Shown piece after piece: positions 18,173 through 26,455 of a stretch of DNA of 64,000 nucleotides. Both the position numbers and the translations under genes were made by a program. Origin of the DNA: Mangrovimonas sp. ST2L15 (GTDB lineage: Bacteria; Bacteroidota; Bacteroidia; Flavobacteriales; Flavobacteriaceae); assembly GCF_001280515.1 (NCBI RefSeq), contig NZ_LBIQ01000030.1, positions 1,116,001 through 1,180,000 of the forward strand, in the 5' to 3' direction. Position 1 is the stretch's first letter. Each line of letters starts with the position of its first letter. Below the pieces are notes generated by a model. That model saw nothing but the letters and a program-made list of their open reading frames with translations, had not been told where the DNA came from and made no database searches.

Positions 18173-18745
18173 TTAAAGCTTAAAGACGCCCATTAAATAA
18201 TATTGATAATGGTTGTTGTCATATTGTCTGTCCAATCTATGAAAGGCCCATTTCCCTGCAGCTTGAAGTCGTATTCCAATGTTGTCAGAAACCCACACAG
18301 TTCCTCCTAAAGCCAGATTCCAGGAGAAATTGGATTCTTCAATGGAAAAATACCCAGGTCCCGTACTCACATAAAGGTCTAGCCAATCTGGTTCCCTTTT
18401 AAAAATTAAATCGGAATAATAGAATTTTAAATAGGTATTTGTTGTGAAAAATGTCTTGTCTTCATCTAAAACACCATTATCAATAAATTCTCCTTTTTTA
18501 TACCCATTCATTGAAAAATCTTGTTCAAAGTATAGGTAGCTATTTATACCAAATTCAACCGAAAATGCAATAGGTATATGAAATGCAATTTCATCAAAAT
18601 CTTTCCAAGGTTTTCTGGTGCCTTCGGTCACTAAGCCATTGACACCTAAACTAACCAAAACAGATGGTTCATTTTCCAAGCGCATTTGGCTATAACCACT
18701 AGTGAAAGTAGAAATGAGAAATGCTAAAATTAAGAGTCTCTTCAT
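18173..18745 (-). CDS. Outer-membrane beta-barrel-like protein of unknown function
   Basis: 190 residues from the ATG at 18745 (an in-frame TTG at 18763 would add six residues but falls inside the likely promoter). A Sec signal peptide (MKRLLILAFLISTFTSGYSQ) is followed by alternating hydrophobic/aromatic strands such as YLYFEQDFSMNGY, TYLKFYYSDLIF and IGIRLQAAGKWAF, typical of a small outer-membrane barrel, ending in a hydrophobic strand (YYLMGVFKL). I do not recognise a named family. It is 72 bp downstream of the nucleotidyltransferase gene and has its own possible promoter, so it may be independent of the cassette. Confidence 0.78.
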   Translation of the reverse strand: MKRLLILAFLISTFTSGYSQMRLENEPSVLVSLGVNGLVTEGTRKPWKDFDEIAFHIPIAFSVEFGINSYLYFEQDFSMNGYKKGEFIDNGVLDEDKTFFTTNTYLKFYYSDLIFKREPDWLDLYVSTGPGYFSIEESNFSWNLALGGTVWVSDNIGIRLQAAGKWAFHRLDRQYDNNHYQYYLMGVFKL

Positions 18746-18760
18746 AAAAAAAGGTTTGTT

Positions 18761-18768
18761 CAAAAATA
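18761..18768 (-). promoter_or_regulatory. Possible -7 element (TATTTTTG) of the outer-membrane protein gene
   Basis: The minus strand reads TATTTTTG, matching TAnnTTTG, 15 bp before the ATG at 18745. The same octamer precedes the small peptide gene at 21238-21245. No convincing -33 element; the region is AT-rich, so chance is possible. Confidence 0.38.
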
Positions 18769-18817
18769 GAGTTTTAGTTGATAATAAAAAAAAATTACTG
18801 CTAGAAATTACATTTGC

Positions 18818-19846
18818 TTATTCCTTTAAGTTCAGTATTTTATTTCTTAAAACATGTTTTCTGTAGCTTGGATTGCTTACAAATAGTTGTAATCTTTCAG
18901 TTACAGTATAATATCTGGACAAACTTCTGATAAAACTTCGTTTTATGCCTTTCCTTTTTGACAAATGTTTAAAAATGATATATTTAAAGGATCTGTTTTT
19001 TGGCTTGTCTGAATTTTTTAATGTTTGAAAATAAATTGATGATAGTTCGATAAATAATTTCCCAAAAGCGTTCGATTTAATAGTTTTATAAACTTCTTGA
19101 TTTGGATCTAATCCTAGAATTAAGGTATCATAAGTAGATTTAAATTTTACATTTGGAATTTTCTGATATTTATCATTGATTTGAGTTGTATAGGCTGCTA
19201 TTTTTATAGAATCCTGTTTGTTTGGAATTGGAATTCCTTGTAAATATATTTTGTTTTTAAGGATATAAGCTGGGTTTAAAAGATAGTTTGTTTTAAGGTT
19301 TAATAGAAACTCATGTAGTTCTATGGCTCCATATTTATTCTTTGAAATCTGTCTTGGATAATGACGGTAATCTTTTACTTCGTAGTTGAATGGTCTAAGG
19401 TCATTGTACCCTTGAGTTTTTAAAAGCTTAAATGCACGATCGATCTGATTCCGATCAATTAATATATCTATATCGCCAATCATACGAAAACCGATATCTT
19501 CAATTAGATTCGAAGCAATTATTGCTATACCTTTTATAAACACATGATTAATATTATTCTCTGAAAGTAAGTTTGTTATTTCTTGTGTTTCCGAAAGCAA
19601 AATGGCATTCCTGTTTCTGTTTATTTTGGTAATCTCTTCAAGATATTCATTTAAATCTTCCGGAAGATATCTCAATAAATCTTTTCTTTTGAGTGATAAA
19701 AATGAAGCAGGAAGCATTAATTCGCTACTAGCAACTTTTACAAATTCATCCCAATTAACCTGTTCTGAGGTAAAAATATTTTTTAATTTTTCCTCATTAT
19801 TAGTATTTGAAAGAATATGTCCTAAAAGATGGTATTCCGTCTTCAA
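18818..19846 (-). CDS. PF14907-like nucleotidyltransferase
   Basis: 342 residues. The centre carries a nucleotidyltransferase signature of the NTP_transf_5 type: FIKGIAII near 103-110 and GDIDILID at 124-131 with the metal-binding aspartates D125 and D127, preceded by GFRMI. No signal peptide or membrane segment, so cytoplasmic. Third gene of a minus-strand operon behind a 71-codon peptide frame and an HprK-like kinase (15-bp gap). In known lasso-peptide clusters of the paeninodin type, this family occurs beside HprK-like kinases; here no lasso cyclase or protease is seen. Substrate unknown; the family name is given from motif and context. Confidence 0.8.
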   Translation of the reverse strand: MKTEYHLLGHILSNTNNEEKLKNIFTSEQVNWDEFVKVASSELMLPASFLSLKRKDLLRYLPEDLNEYLEEITKINRNRNAILLSETQEITNLLSENNINHVFIKGIAIIASNLIEDIGFRMIGDIDILIDRNQIDRAFKLLKTQGYNDLRPFNYEVKDYRHYPRQISKNKYGAIELHEFLLNLKTNYLLNPAYILKNKIYLQGIPIPNKQDSIKIAAYTTQINDKYQKIPNVKFKSTYDTLILGLDPNQEVYKTIKSNAFGKLFIELSSIYFQTLKNSDKPKNRSFKYIIFKHLSKRKGIKRSFIRSLSRYYTVTERLQLFVSNPSYRKHVLRNKILNLKE

Positions 19847-19861
19847 ATCTCGATAATTCTC

Positions 19862-21013
19862 CTAGGATAGGGTTGTTTTAAACAAAGCTTTTACTTGATC
19901 AATGGCAAATTGATTCTCGTTATAAGTTAATTCATAAAACTGACATTGACTAATCCAATTCAAAAAGGATTCAGCATTCTCTTTTTTTGGAGAAATCCAA
20001 GAGTCTGGAATCAGGGTATCAAGGATAGAATTACAATTTATTTTTTTTAGTGATTCTTTTGATTTTTTACTGTAATTAACTTTGATTATTTGATGGCATG
20101 GTAATGGAGTGTTTCTATCGCTGAATTTTTTTAACGGTAGGTATTTAACTTTGATATTTTTTTTCAAATTCAAAACCGTACCTGAGTTTCTGAAATTTGG
20201 GTGAGTAGATTCTATAGTATTGAAAGCCCCCTCCTTTATGGAAAGAGCAGAGGGATTTGAGAGTATTAAATTACCCTCTACCATGGGGGTTAAATCGTCC
20301 GATAAAATATCGAATCCTTGCGATGCTAGTAAAGCTGATAGGGTGCTTTTTCCGCTCCCCGAAATTCCTGTTAGTAAAATCCCTTTTTTGCCATTGCCGA
20401 TTGCTGCCGAATGGAAAGTTGCAATAAATTTTGACTCTTCAATTTGGTTAGTCAATTTTAGGATTTCCATAGTTACCTTTCCTTGGATATAGTGGATTCT
20501 ATTCAAGGGTTCAATAGAAATTAAATTGTTATTTTTAAGGAAATATATATGGTTTTTATCACAGATTAGCTGGAAATGGATTTTCGACTCTGGAGATGTT
20601 CTAGTTCGGTTTTGAAGATGTTCAATAGGATTTTTTATAATGTTTAAAATATTACTTTTAGAAAACTTTATGTTAAAACAAACATTCTGGTATTTATAAA
20701 ACTTTATTTCTTCTACTGAGGTGGTATTTTTTGGGTAGTCGGTCTTTGTAGAAAGGTTTGATGTTTGTTCCTTTTTGCTAGCTTGGGTAAGAAAGGTACT
20801 AATTTCCTGATATAAACTGTTTAATTCTGATATTTCTAATTGTAATGTGGAGCAAGACTCAACCCATTTTTGATATGATGATTTATCTAAATAAAGTAAA
20901 ACAAGTTTGTATATAAATGAGGAGACAACTACATATTGATTTGAATTTTCAAACCATAAAATATAGTTGTCTCCTATTTTTTTATATGATGTTGGTTTCA
21001 GGTAATTTTTCAA
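19862..21013 (-). CDS. HPr kinase-like protein with N-terminal RRE/PqqD-like region
   Basis: 383 residues. The C-terminal half is an HprK-like kinase: His201 in FHSAAIGNGKKG, P-loop GISGSGKST at 216-224, and SDDLTPM (D239, D240) as the acidic motif. The N-terminal 20-75 (for example VVVSSFIYKLVLLYLDKSSY, then an Asn/Glu helix pair) resembles the small winged-helix PqqD/RRE domain that binds peptide leaders; this is pattern recognition, not a computed match. The two are joined by a Ser/Thr/Lys linker. It is 6 bp downstream of the small peptide gene and 15 bp upstream of the nucleotidyltransferase. A role in phosphorylating the peptide is inference. True HPr kinase/phosphatase is less likely, as no HPr gene is near and the N-terminal domain differs. 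Confidence 0.82.
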   Translation of the reverse strand: MKNYLKPTSYKKIGDNYILWFENSNQYVVVSSFIYKLVLLYLDKSSYQKWVESCSTLQLEISELNSLYQEISTFLTQASKKEQTSNLSTKTDYPKNTTSVEEIKFYKYQNVCFNIKFSKSNILNIIKNPIEHLQNRTRTSPESKIHFQLICDKNHIYFLKNNNLISIEPLNRIHYIQGKVTMEILKLTNQIEESKFIATFHSAAIGNGKKGILLTGISGSGKSTLSALLASQGFDILSDDLTPMVEGNLILSNPSALSIKEGAFNTIESTHPNFRNSGTVLNLKKNIKVKYLPLKKFSDRNTPLPCHQIIKVNYSKKSKESLKKINCNSILDTLIPDSWISPKKENAESFLNWISQCQFYELTYNENQFAIDQVKALFKTTLS

Positions 21014-21019
21014 GATTGT

Positions 21020-21217
21020 TTAACCTTCAAACATATCTTCAAAATCTCCTTGTCCATTTCTTTCAAAACCTCCACCTGGGTCAGGAGGGGAGCCTACTTG
21101 TGCTTTTGCCGGATTTAATATAAGAAATGTTCCAGCTGCTGTAAGCGCCGCATATTTCCCCATTCTTTTAATGGCTTCTTTTCTGGTGATTTGGTTTTCT
21201 TGGTTCTTTTTTGTCAT
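21020..21217 (-). CDS. Small exported peptide, candidate substrate of the adjacent kinase
   Basis: 65 residues from the ATG at 21217 (an ATG at 21235 would add MFIFCI). Three parts are visible: a polar N-terminus (MTKKNQENQITRKEAIKRMG) with a degenerate twin-arginine-like TRKEAIK; a hydrophobic stretch YAALTAAGTFLIL; and a likely signal peptidase site after NPAKA. The remaining 25-26 residues (starting QVGSPPDPGGGFERNGQG and ending in acidic DFEDMFEG) are rich in Gly, Pro and Asp/Glu. It leads the operon with the kinase and nucleotidyltransferase. It could be a ribosomally made, modified peptide or a small Tat/Sec-exported surface peptide. I do not recognise the family. Confidence 0.75.
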   Translation of the reverse strand: MTKKNQENQITRKEAIKRMGKYAALTAAGTFLILNPAKAQVGSPPDPGGGFERNGQGDFEDMFEG

Positions 21218-21237
21218 AATGCAAAATATAAACATTT

Positions 21238-21245
21238 CAAAAATA
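21238..21245 (-). promoter_or_regulatory. Possible -7 element (TATTTTTG) of the peptide-kinase operon
   Basis: The minus strand reads TATTTTTG. Transcription would start near 21231, before the ATG at 21217 but after the upstream ATG at 21235, which supports the shorter start. No -33 TTG is seen at normal spacing. Confidence 0.35.
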
Positions 21246-21373
21246 ATAAATAAATTATGGATTGAAGAGAATCTTAATCGAATTTAATTATTTTGAAATT
21301 TTATTAATGATCATTGGGAAATTATTAAATTATCTTAGTGATTTTTAATAGGTTGCCATTGATTTAAATGAGT

Positions 21374-24300
21374 TTATTTTTTTGATAGAATTATTTTTTT
21401 TGTGAAAATTTGATCATTTTCATTAATTCTTAGTACATAAACTCCTTCAGATAAATCTGTATGCAAGATGTTCAAATTTTCCTCGCTATCCAAATTTTGA
21501 TATATTACTTTTTTACCTTGAATATCAAACAAACTAATTTTGGTGCCATCTGAAAGTTTTCCTTTGATATAAATATCGTTTGATTTTGTATAAACAACCA
21601 AATCTTTAACAGAGTTTTCTTCAATCGTTAATCCGGGGTTTTCAAAGCGGAGATAAAATCTTCCAATTCCATTTAAATTTGAAGATGGAGTGAATATATA
21701 ATCCGAATTATTCAATAAAATACTGTTGCCAGTTAGAATATCATCAAGGTACACTAATATATTACTTGGTAAAGTTGATTCCGAGATGCTTATGTTAATT
21801 TGTTGGCCAGAAAATCCATTAATTCCTAATGGCAAAATTAGGTTGTTATTTAGATCTTCATAATTTAATGTCTGAATTGCCATGTCTTCACCAATATTGT
21901 CTTCAAGCATGTGTGTGTAAATATCAAAATCACCCGCTTCATTATCTCCAAATACTCTGGCATCATAACCTAAGTCAAGACCTAGAGAAGCTGAATTATT
22001 AAAATAGACTTCAGTGTACTTGATGTTAGATGAACTTTGTAAGTTCAGTCTAATAAATGATATATTGGTATTTATTTGAGAAGGATTTGCCATTCTACCA
22101 AAAATAAAATCGTCAGAGTTGCCCAATCTCCTCATGGATGGATCAAAGTTAACATTGGCAGCATCATCAGCGGTTACAAGAAAACCTTGACCGGGTGCAA
22201 TAGCTGCATCGGGATTTGCTTCTAAATAAGCTAAATTCCAAATTGTCCAAGGATAAGTGCTGCTACCATTGGTATGAGCATTGTATCCATAAATAGCCGC
22301 CGCAGTAGGATCGAAACTTGCGATGTTAGTGGTTAAGAAGTCTTCTAAACTTAAATAGGTAGAATATGGATTTCCAATAACGTTCCAAGCCATATAACTT
22401 GGACCCTCCTTCGAAATGGTTCTGTTAATTGGTGCTACACTAGGTAATCCTCTAAAACGCAATACATTATTAGTGTTACTGCCGTCGTCATTAGTCGCGG
22501 CGCGATATCCTGTTGCAGGTACTAAAGATACACTAAAATCATCAATGACATTGTAAGTTAAGTATGTTCCAGACGTTTTATTAAATGGTCCAAATAATTT
22601 TTGGTCTGTGTTTGAAGGGTTTTGGTACAAACTAGTAGCGTTGGCTCCATTACTATAAAACGAACCAAATGTTTGGCCAGCTCTGAAAACAGGAGGCGAT
22701 ATTAAATCATTGTCACCAGCACTAGTTGCTGTAGTCGCATTGGTATTGACATATCTGTCATAATTAACCTGTCCAGTTCCATTGGAAGCGGTCAGAGAGG
22801 CCGCATTAGCTAACATTAAACTGGAATAGGAGTTGGAAGTGGAGCTTAATATTACATTGGATCCATTTGCTAATGTTAAAGTTCCGTTAATGGTTAAATT
22901 GATACCCGTTTCAATATAAAAAGAGCTGTTTACTTGTAAGGTGACATCATTAATTATTAAATCTGAGGTAATTTGATCAATGTCTGCATCATTCGCTCCA
23001 AAGATAACTTGGATGTCATCTTGCGGATTGGCAGGGTTAGATGGGTCATTAGGGTGATTGGGGACCCAACCAATGCCTCCTGCATAAGTGAAGACTTCAG
23101 GAGCAAGTTGATCACCGATCAACATGAAATTATCCATTTCAATAATGTCATTATTTCCTTCCAATGTCCCTGAGACTACCAAACTAATCATAGTTGCAGT
23201 CGGATCTACGTCAAATAAAACAGTTCCTGATATTCCAGAATTTGGATTATTATAGAATTCTATTGGTCCTTGCCCAACACCATCATAAAAAACCTCATAG
23301 GTTCCAGAATCATTGTTAGCATTGACATAATAATCAAATTTCAATTGGACATTTTCATATCCCTGAATGTTTACCTCTTGAAAGGTGAAGACAAAAGGAT
23401 CTAATGACGGTTCTCCAGCTTCACCTTGTAAATCATGTCCAAAAACGGAGGCTCCAGAAAATTCTGAATTATTCATAGATGAGGCTTGGATGAATAATCC
23501 ATGATTTGCATTATTAGGGTCTTGAAACACCTGGCTAGCTATATCGTTATACCAATAAGGAGAAGATCCATCAAAATCTTCAATTGCAATTATATCATAG
23601 TCAAAATCATTATCTACAACTGTTAGTGCGAAAGTGTCATTTGTACCAACAGAAGCACTATCACCACCTACAATCAAATCAATGGTAAATCCAAAAATTT
23701 CATCCCCTTCTATTTCTGAGTCATCGGTAATATTGATGGTTAAATATTCAGGAGTGCTACTTCCAGCTGGAAATGTAATGGTTTGTGTAATATAATTTCC
23801 TAAATCTGTAGGATCACCAGAAAACAAACCAACTTGAACTAAAGTTGGTGATGTAGAACTAGGGTTAGTAATGCTTAGTTCAACGTCTATTGTTCCTGCT
23901 CCCTCACTCACGCTAGCCGAAGTGTCCGTAAATTCAACAGTAGTGGTTGCCGCTATTTCCTCAACAGTTATATCGGTAACCTCAAATCTAGAATTTCCAT
24001 TGGAATTAAAATAGAATCTAATTCTTAATTCGCTCCCATCAAGACCTGTGATTGAATTCCATTCAGCTGGTGTATTAAGAGTGGTAACAGAACTGCCAGA
24101 ATAGAGGTCTCCATAAACCCAAGGTTCTCCGTCAATTTGGTAGGACCATTGGAAATATTCTGTCGGAGTATTATTAAAAGGATTTCCACTTGTAACCTCG
24201 CCGAGGCCTGAAATACTAATACTTGAAATACCGTTGATATCAATAGGGAAGCTTTCAAAATAAGCTTCAGCTCCAAAATCGGATTGCTCAATAAGAGTCC

Positions 24301-24529
24301 CGTCACATCTGAAATAGCCGCCACCGCCATCAGTATCGACTGGCGCTCCTGAATCATAAGCCAAGTAAAAATTGTTGCCTGTTACAAAATCGTCCGCAGG
24401 CCACCCACTTGGGGGCGAAGCATTATTATGCTCAAATCCAACTGGAGTTGAAAAGTCGGTTTGATAAATAGTTTGACCGTAACTCAAGAAGGTCGTTAGA
24501 ATAGCGAAAAATAGTAAGATTTGTTTCAT
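21374..24529 (-). CDS. Type IX-secreted multidomain surface protein with Calx-beta domain
   Basis: 1051 residues. Signal peptide (MKQILLFFAILTTFLSYGQ); a jelly-roll-like region at about 20-190; a Calx-beta domain at about 195-310 (SASVSEGAGTIDVELSI, DDSEIEGDEIFGFTIDLI); a second jelly-roll-like region (YDIIAIEDFDGSSPYWYN onward, to about 480); then a long region that includes repeated strand patterns (TLTLANGSNVIL); and a C-terminal type A T9SS sorting domain of about 80 residues (VYTKSNDIYIKG, GTKISLFDIQGKKV, LSEGVYVLRINEN, KKIILSKK). It should cross the outer membrane by the Por system and be anchored or released. Ligand unknown; adhesion is a reasonable guess only. Monocistronic by appearance. 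Confidence 0.9.
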   Translation of the reverse strand: MKQILLFFAILTTFLSYGQTIYQTDFSTPVGFEHNNASPPSGWPADDFVTGNNFYLAYDSGAPVDTDGGGGYFRCDGTLIEQSDFGAEAYFESFPIDINGISSISISGLGEVTSGNPFNNTPTEYFQWSYQIDGEPWVYGDLYSGSSVTTLNTPAEWNSITGLDGSELRIRFYFNSNGNSRFEVTDITVEEIAATTTVEFTDTSASVSEGAGTIDVELSITNPSSTSPTLVQVGLFSGDPTDLGNYITQTITFPAGSSTPEYLTINITDDSEIEGDEIFGFTIDLIVGGDSASVGTNDTFALTVVDNDFDYDIIAIEDFDGSSPYWYNDIASQVFQDPNNANHGLFIQASSMNNSEFSGASVFGHDLQGEAGEPSLDPFVFTFQEVNIQGYENVQLKFDYYVNANNDSGTYEVFYDGVGQGPIEFYNNPNSGISGTVLFDVDPTATMISLVVSGTLEGNNDIIEMDNFMLIGDQLAPEVFTYAGGIGWVPNHPNDPSNPANPQDDIQVIFGANDADIDQITSDLIINDVTLQVNSSFYIETGINLTINGTLTLANGSNVILSSTSNSYSSLMLANAASLTASNGTGQVNYDRYVNTNATTATSAGDNDLISPPVFRAGQTFGSFYSNGANATSLYQNPSNTDQKLFGPFNKTSGTYLTYNVIDDFSVSLVPATGYRAATNDDGSNTNNVLRFRGLPSVAPINRTISKEGPSYMAWNVIGNPYSTYLSLEDFLTTNIASFDPTAAAIYGYNAHTNGSSTYPWTIWNLAYLEANPDAAIAPGQGFLVTADDAANVNFDPSMRRLGNSDDFIFGRMANPSQINTNISFIRLNLQSSSNIKYTEVYFNNSASLGLDLGYDARVFGDNEAGDFDIYTHMLEDNIGEDMAIQTLNYEDLNNNLILPLGINGFSGQQINISISESTLPSNILVYLDDILTGNSILLNNSDYIFTPSSNLNGIGRFYLRFENPGLTIEENSVKDLVVYTKSNDIYIKGKLSDGTKISLFDIQGKKVIYQNLDSEENLNILHTDLSEGVYVLRINENDQIFTKKIILSKK

Positions 24530-24932
24530 GGGTATAAGATGATTTAATACAAATCAACTAATTAATTGTAATTGCTTAAAAATTAATACGTTGTTTGAAC
24601 TGATTTTATCGATTAGATGTAAGTATTTGGTGGCATTGATTAATGGAATTTGCTAATGTCTTTTTCTATCACCTAGTGATTGCTTTGAACTTTAGTGATT
24701 AAGGGAGTTGTGCTATTTTTTAATGGTATAAACATTTATTGAAAGATTATTAATTTTCATAGAAATAATTATTGATTTTTCAAAAATTCAGTCTTAAAGT
24801 AAAGGATGTTTGAAAGTTAGTGGGTGCTAGTTAATCTTCCCTTTTAGTTTGGTTGTGTTGATGATTCATTTTATGGCTTATATGCGTCATTTAGTTTTAA
24901 TTTTTCTTTAAAACATGGGTTTTGGTTGCAAT

Positions 24933-24980
24933 CAATTTAAAGAAATCGTAAAAATCAAAATCTAATGATTTCTTAAATTG
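24933..24980. repeat. Inverted repeat overlapping the ugd promoter
   Basis: CAATTTAAAGAAATC (24933-24947) and GATTTCTTAAATTG (24967-24980) are reverse complements except for one extra base; the spacer is 19 bases. The right arm ends on the -33 TTG of the ugd promoter, the usual place for an operator. Confidence 0.6.
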
Positions 24981-25006
24981 TTTTAATTAAAAACTACCTA
25001 TATTTG
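24978..25006 (+). promoter_or_regulatory. Promoter of the polysaccharide locus
   Basis: TTG at 24978-24980, 18 bp spacing, then TATATTTG at 24999-25006: both Bacteroidota elements at consensus spacing. Transcription should start near 25013, about 30 nt before the ugd ATG. Confidence 0.65.
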
Positions 25007-25043
25007 ACCTTCGTAAAAAAGTTATTTTCAAAATAATATCTTA

Positions 25044-26435
25044 ATGAAAATCAAAAATATCTGTTGTATAGGAGCCGGATATGTCGGTGGTCCTACCATG
25101 GCAGTCATTGCCCAAAAAAATCCAGAAATTAATGTTACTGTTGTTGATTTAAATAAACAAAGAATTGCAGCTTGGAATGATGAAGACCTTTCCAAACTTC
25201 CTGTTTATGAACCCGGACTAGATGAAGTAGTGAAAGAGGCTAGAGGAAGAAACCTCTTCTTTTCTACGGAGGTTGACAGGGCAATTGATGAAGCTGAAAT
25301 GGTATTTATTTCAGTCAATACACCCACAAAAACTTATGGAGAAGGAAAAGGGATGGCGGCTGATTTGAAGTATGTGGAATTATGTGCCAGACAAATCGCA
25401 AGAGTTTCCAAAGGAGATAAAATCGTAGTTGAAAAATCTACCTTGCCTGTAAGAACTGCACAAGCTGTTAAAAGTATTTTGGATAATACTGGAAATGGGT
25501 TTAAGTTTTCTATTTTATCAAATCCTGAATTCTTGGCGGAAGGAACTGCGGTGGAAGATTTGCAAAGCCCAGATAGGGTATTGATTGGAGGGGAAGATAC
25601 GCCAGAAGGAAAAGAAGCAATGCAAGCTTTGGTAGATATTTATGCTAGCTGGGTTCCTAAAGAGCAAATATTAACAACGAATGTATGGTCCTCTGAGTTG
25701 TCAAAATTGGTGGCTAATGCCTTTTTGGCTCAAAGAGTGTCCTCAATTAATGCCATTTCAGAATTATGTGAGGCTACCGAAGCTGATGTGGATGAGGTTT
25801 CTAGAGCTATAGGAAAAGATTCTAGAATTGGACCTAAGTTTTTAAAGGCTTCTGTCGGTTTTGGGGGCTCGTGTTTTCAAAAGGATATTTTGAACTTGGT
25901 GTATATTTCCAAATCGCTTGGTTTGAATGAAGTGGCGGATTATTGGGAACAAGTTATTATTATGAACGATTACCAAAAGTACCGTTTTGCTAAAAAAATT
26001 ATTACTACACTTTATAATACCATTGCTGATAAAAAAATTGCGTTCCTTGGGTGGGCCTTTAAAAAGGATACTAACGATACAAGGGAGAGTGCAGCTATAT
26101 ACGTGGCTGAGCATTTACTTCAAGAGCAAGCCAAAATTGTTGTTTATGATCCTAAGGTTACCGAAGAGCAAATTTATTCTGATTTAGAATATCTCGGGAC
26201 ATTGTCATCAGAAGATATTATGAATAGAGTAACTGTAGTTAATGACCCATATAAGGCTATGGATAAAGCCCATGCAGTGGCTGTTCTTACCGAGTGGGAC
26301 GAGTTTAAATCTTATGACTGGGATAGGGTTTATGAAAATATGATGAAACCTGCTTTTGTGTTTGATGGACGTAGGTTGTTGGACGAGGCAGAAATAACAG
26401 AAAAGGGATTTAAAGTTTATACCATAGGCAAGTAA
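25044..26435 (+). CDS. ugd: UDP-glucose 6-dehydrogenase (animal-type)
   Basis: 463 residues. Oxidises UDP-glucose to UDP-glucuronate with two NAD+. NAD loop GAGYVGGPT at 10-18; catalytic Cys277 in [11 protein letters not shown]; substrate motif [10 protein letters not shown]. Length and many blocks ([64 protein letters not shown]) match animal UGDH from memory much more closely than the shorter enterobacterial Ugd. First gene after the locus promoter. With the decarboxylase at 60765 it gives UDP-GlcA and UDP-Xyl for the polymer. Confidence 0.97.
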   Translation: MKIKNICCIGAGYVGGPTMAVIAQKNPEINVTVVDLNKQRIAAWNDEDLSKLPVYEPGLDEVVKEARGRNLFFSTEVDRAIDEAEMVFISVNTPTKTYGEGKGMAADLKYVELCARQIARVSKGDKIVVEKSTLPVRTAQAVKSILDNTGNGFKFSILSNPEFLAEGTAVEDLQSPDRVLIGGEDTPEGKEAMQALVDIYASWVPKEQILTTNVWSSELSKLVANAFLAQRVSSINAISELCEATEADVDEVSRAIGKDSRIGPKFLKASVGFGGSCFQKDILNLVYISKSLGLNEVADYWEQVIIMNDYQKYRFAKKIITTLYNTIADKKIAFLGWAFKKDTNDTRESAAIYVAEHLLQEQAKIVVYDPKVTEEQIYSDLEYLGTLSSEDIMNRVTVVNDPYKAMDKAHAVAVLTEWDEFKSYDWDRVYENMMKPAFVFDGRRLLDEAEITEKGFKVYTIGK

Positions 26436-26455
26436 GCAAAAGTTTAAATTATTTT

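Larger units (their letters stand above)
24530..25043. other. Non-coding divergent region before the polysaccharide locus
   Basis: 514 bp, very AT-rich, with no convincing coding frame on either strand. It separates the minus-strand T9SS gene from ugd. The right end holds an inverted repeat (24933-24980) and a good promoter (24978-25006). I see no JUMPstart/ops element and no terminator. The left half holds nothing I can name. Confidence 0.6.

Noticed and set aside
18818-21217. Classical lasso-peptide cluster
   Set aside because: No asparagine-synthase-like cyclase, no transglutaminase-like leader protease and no transporter nearby; the acidic residues of the core do not sit at the 7th-9th position after the first Gly.
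24530-25043. JUMPstart/ops or UpxY-type antitermination element before the polysaccharide locus
   Set aside because: No matching sequence and no NusG-like gene seen; only a promoter and an inverted repeat are supported.
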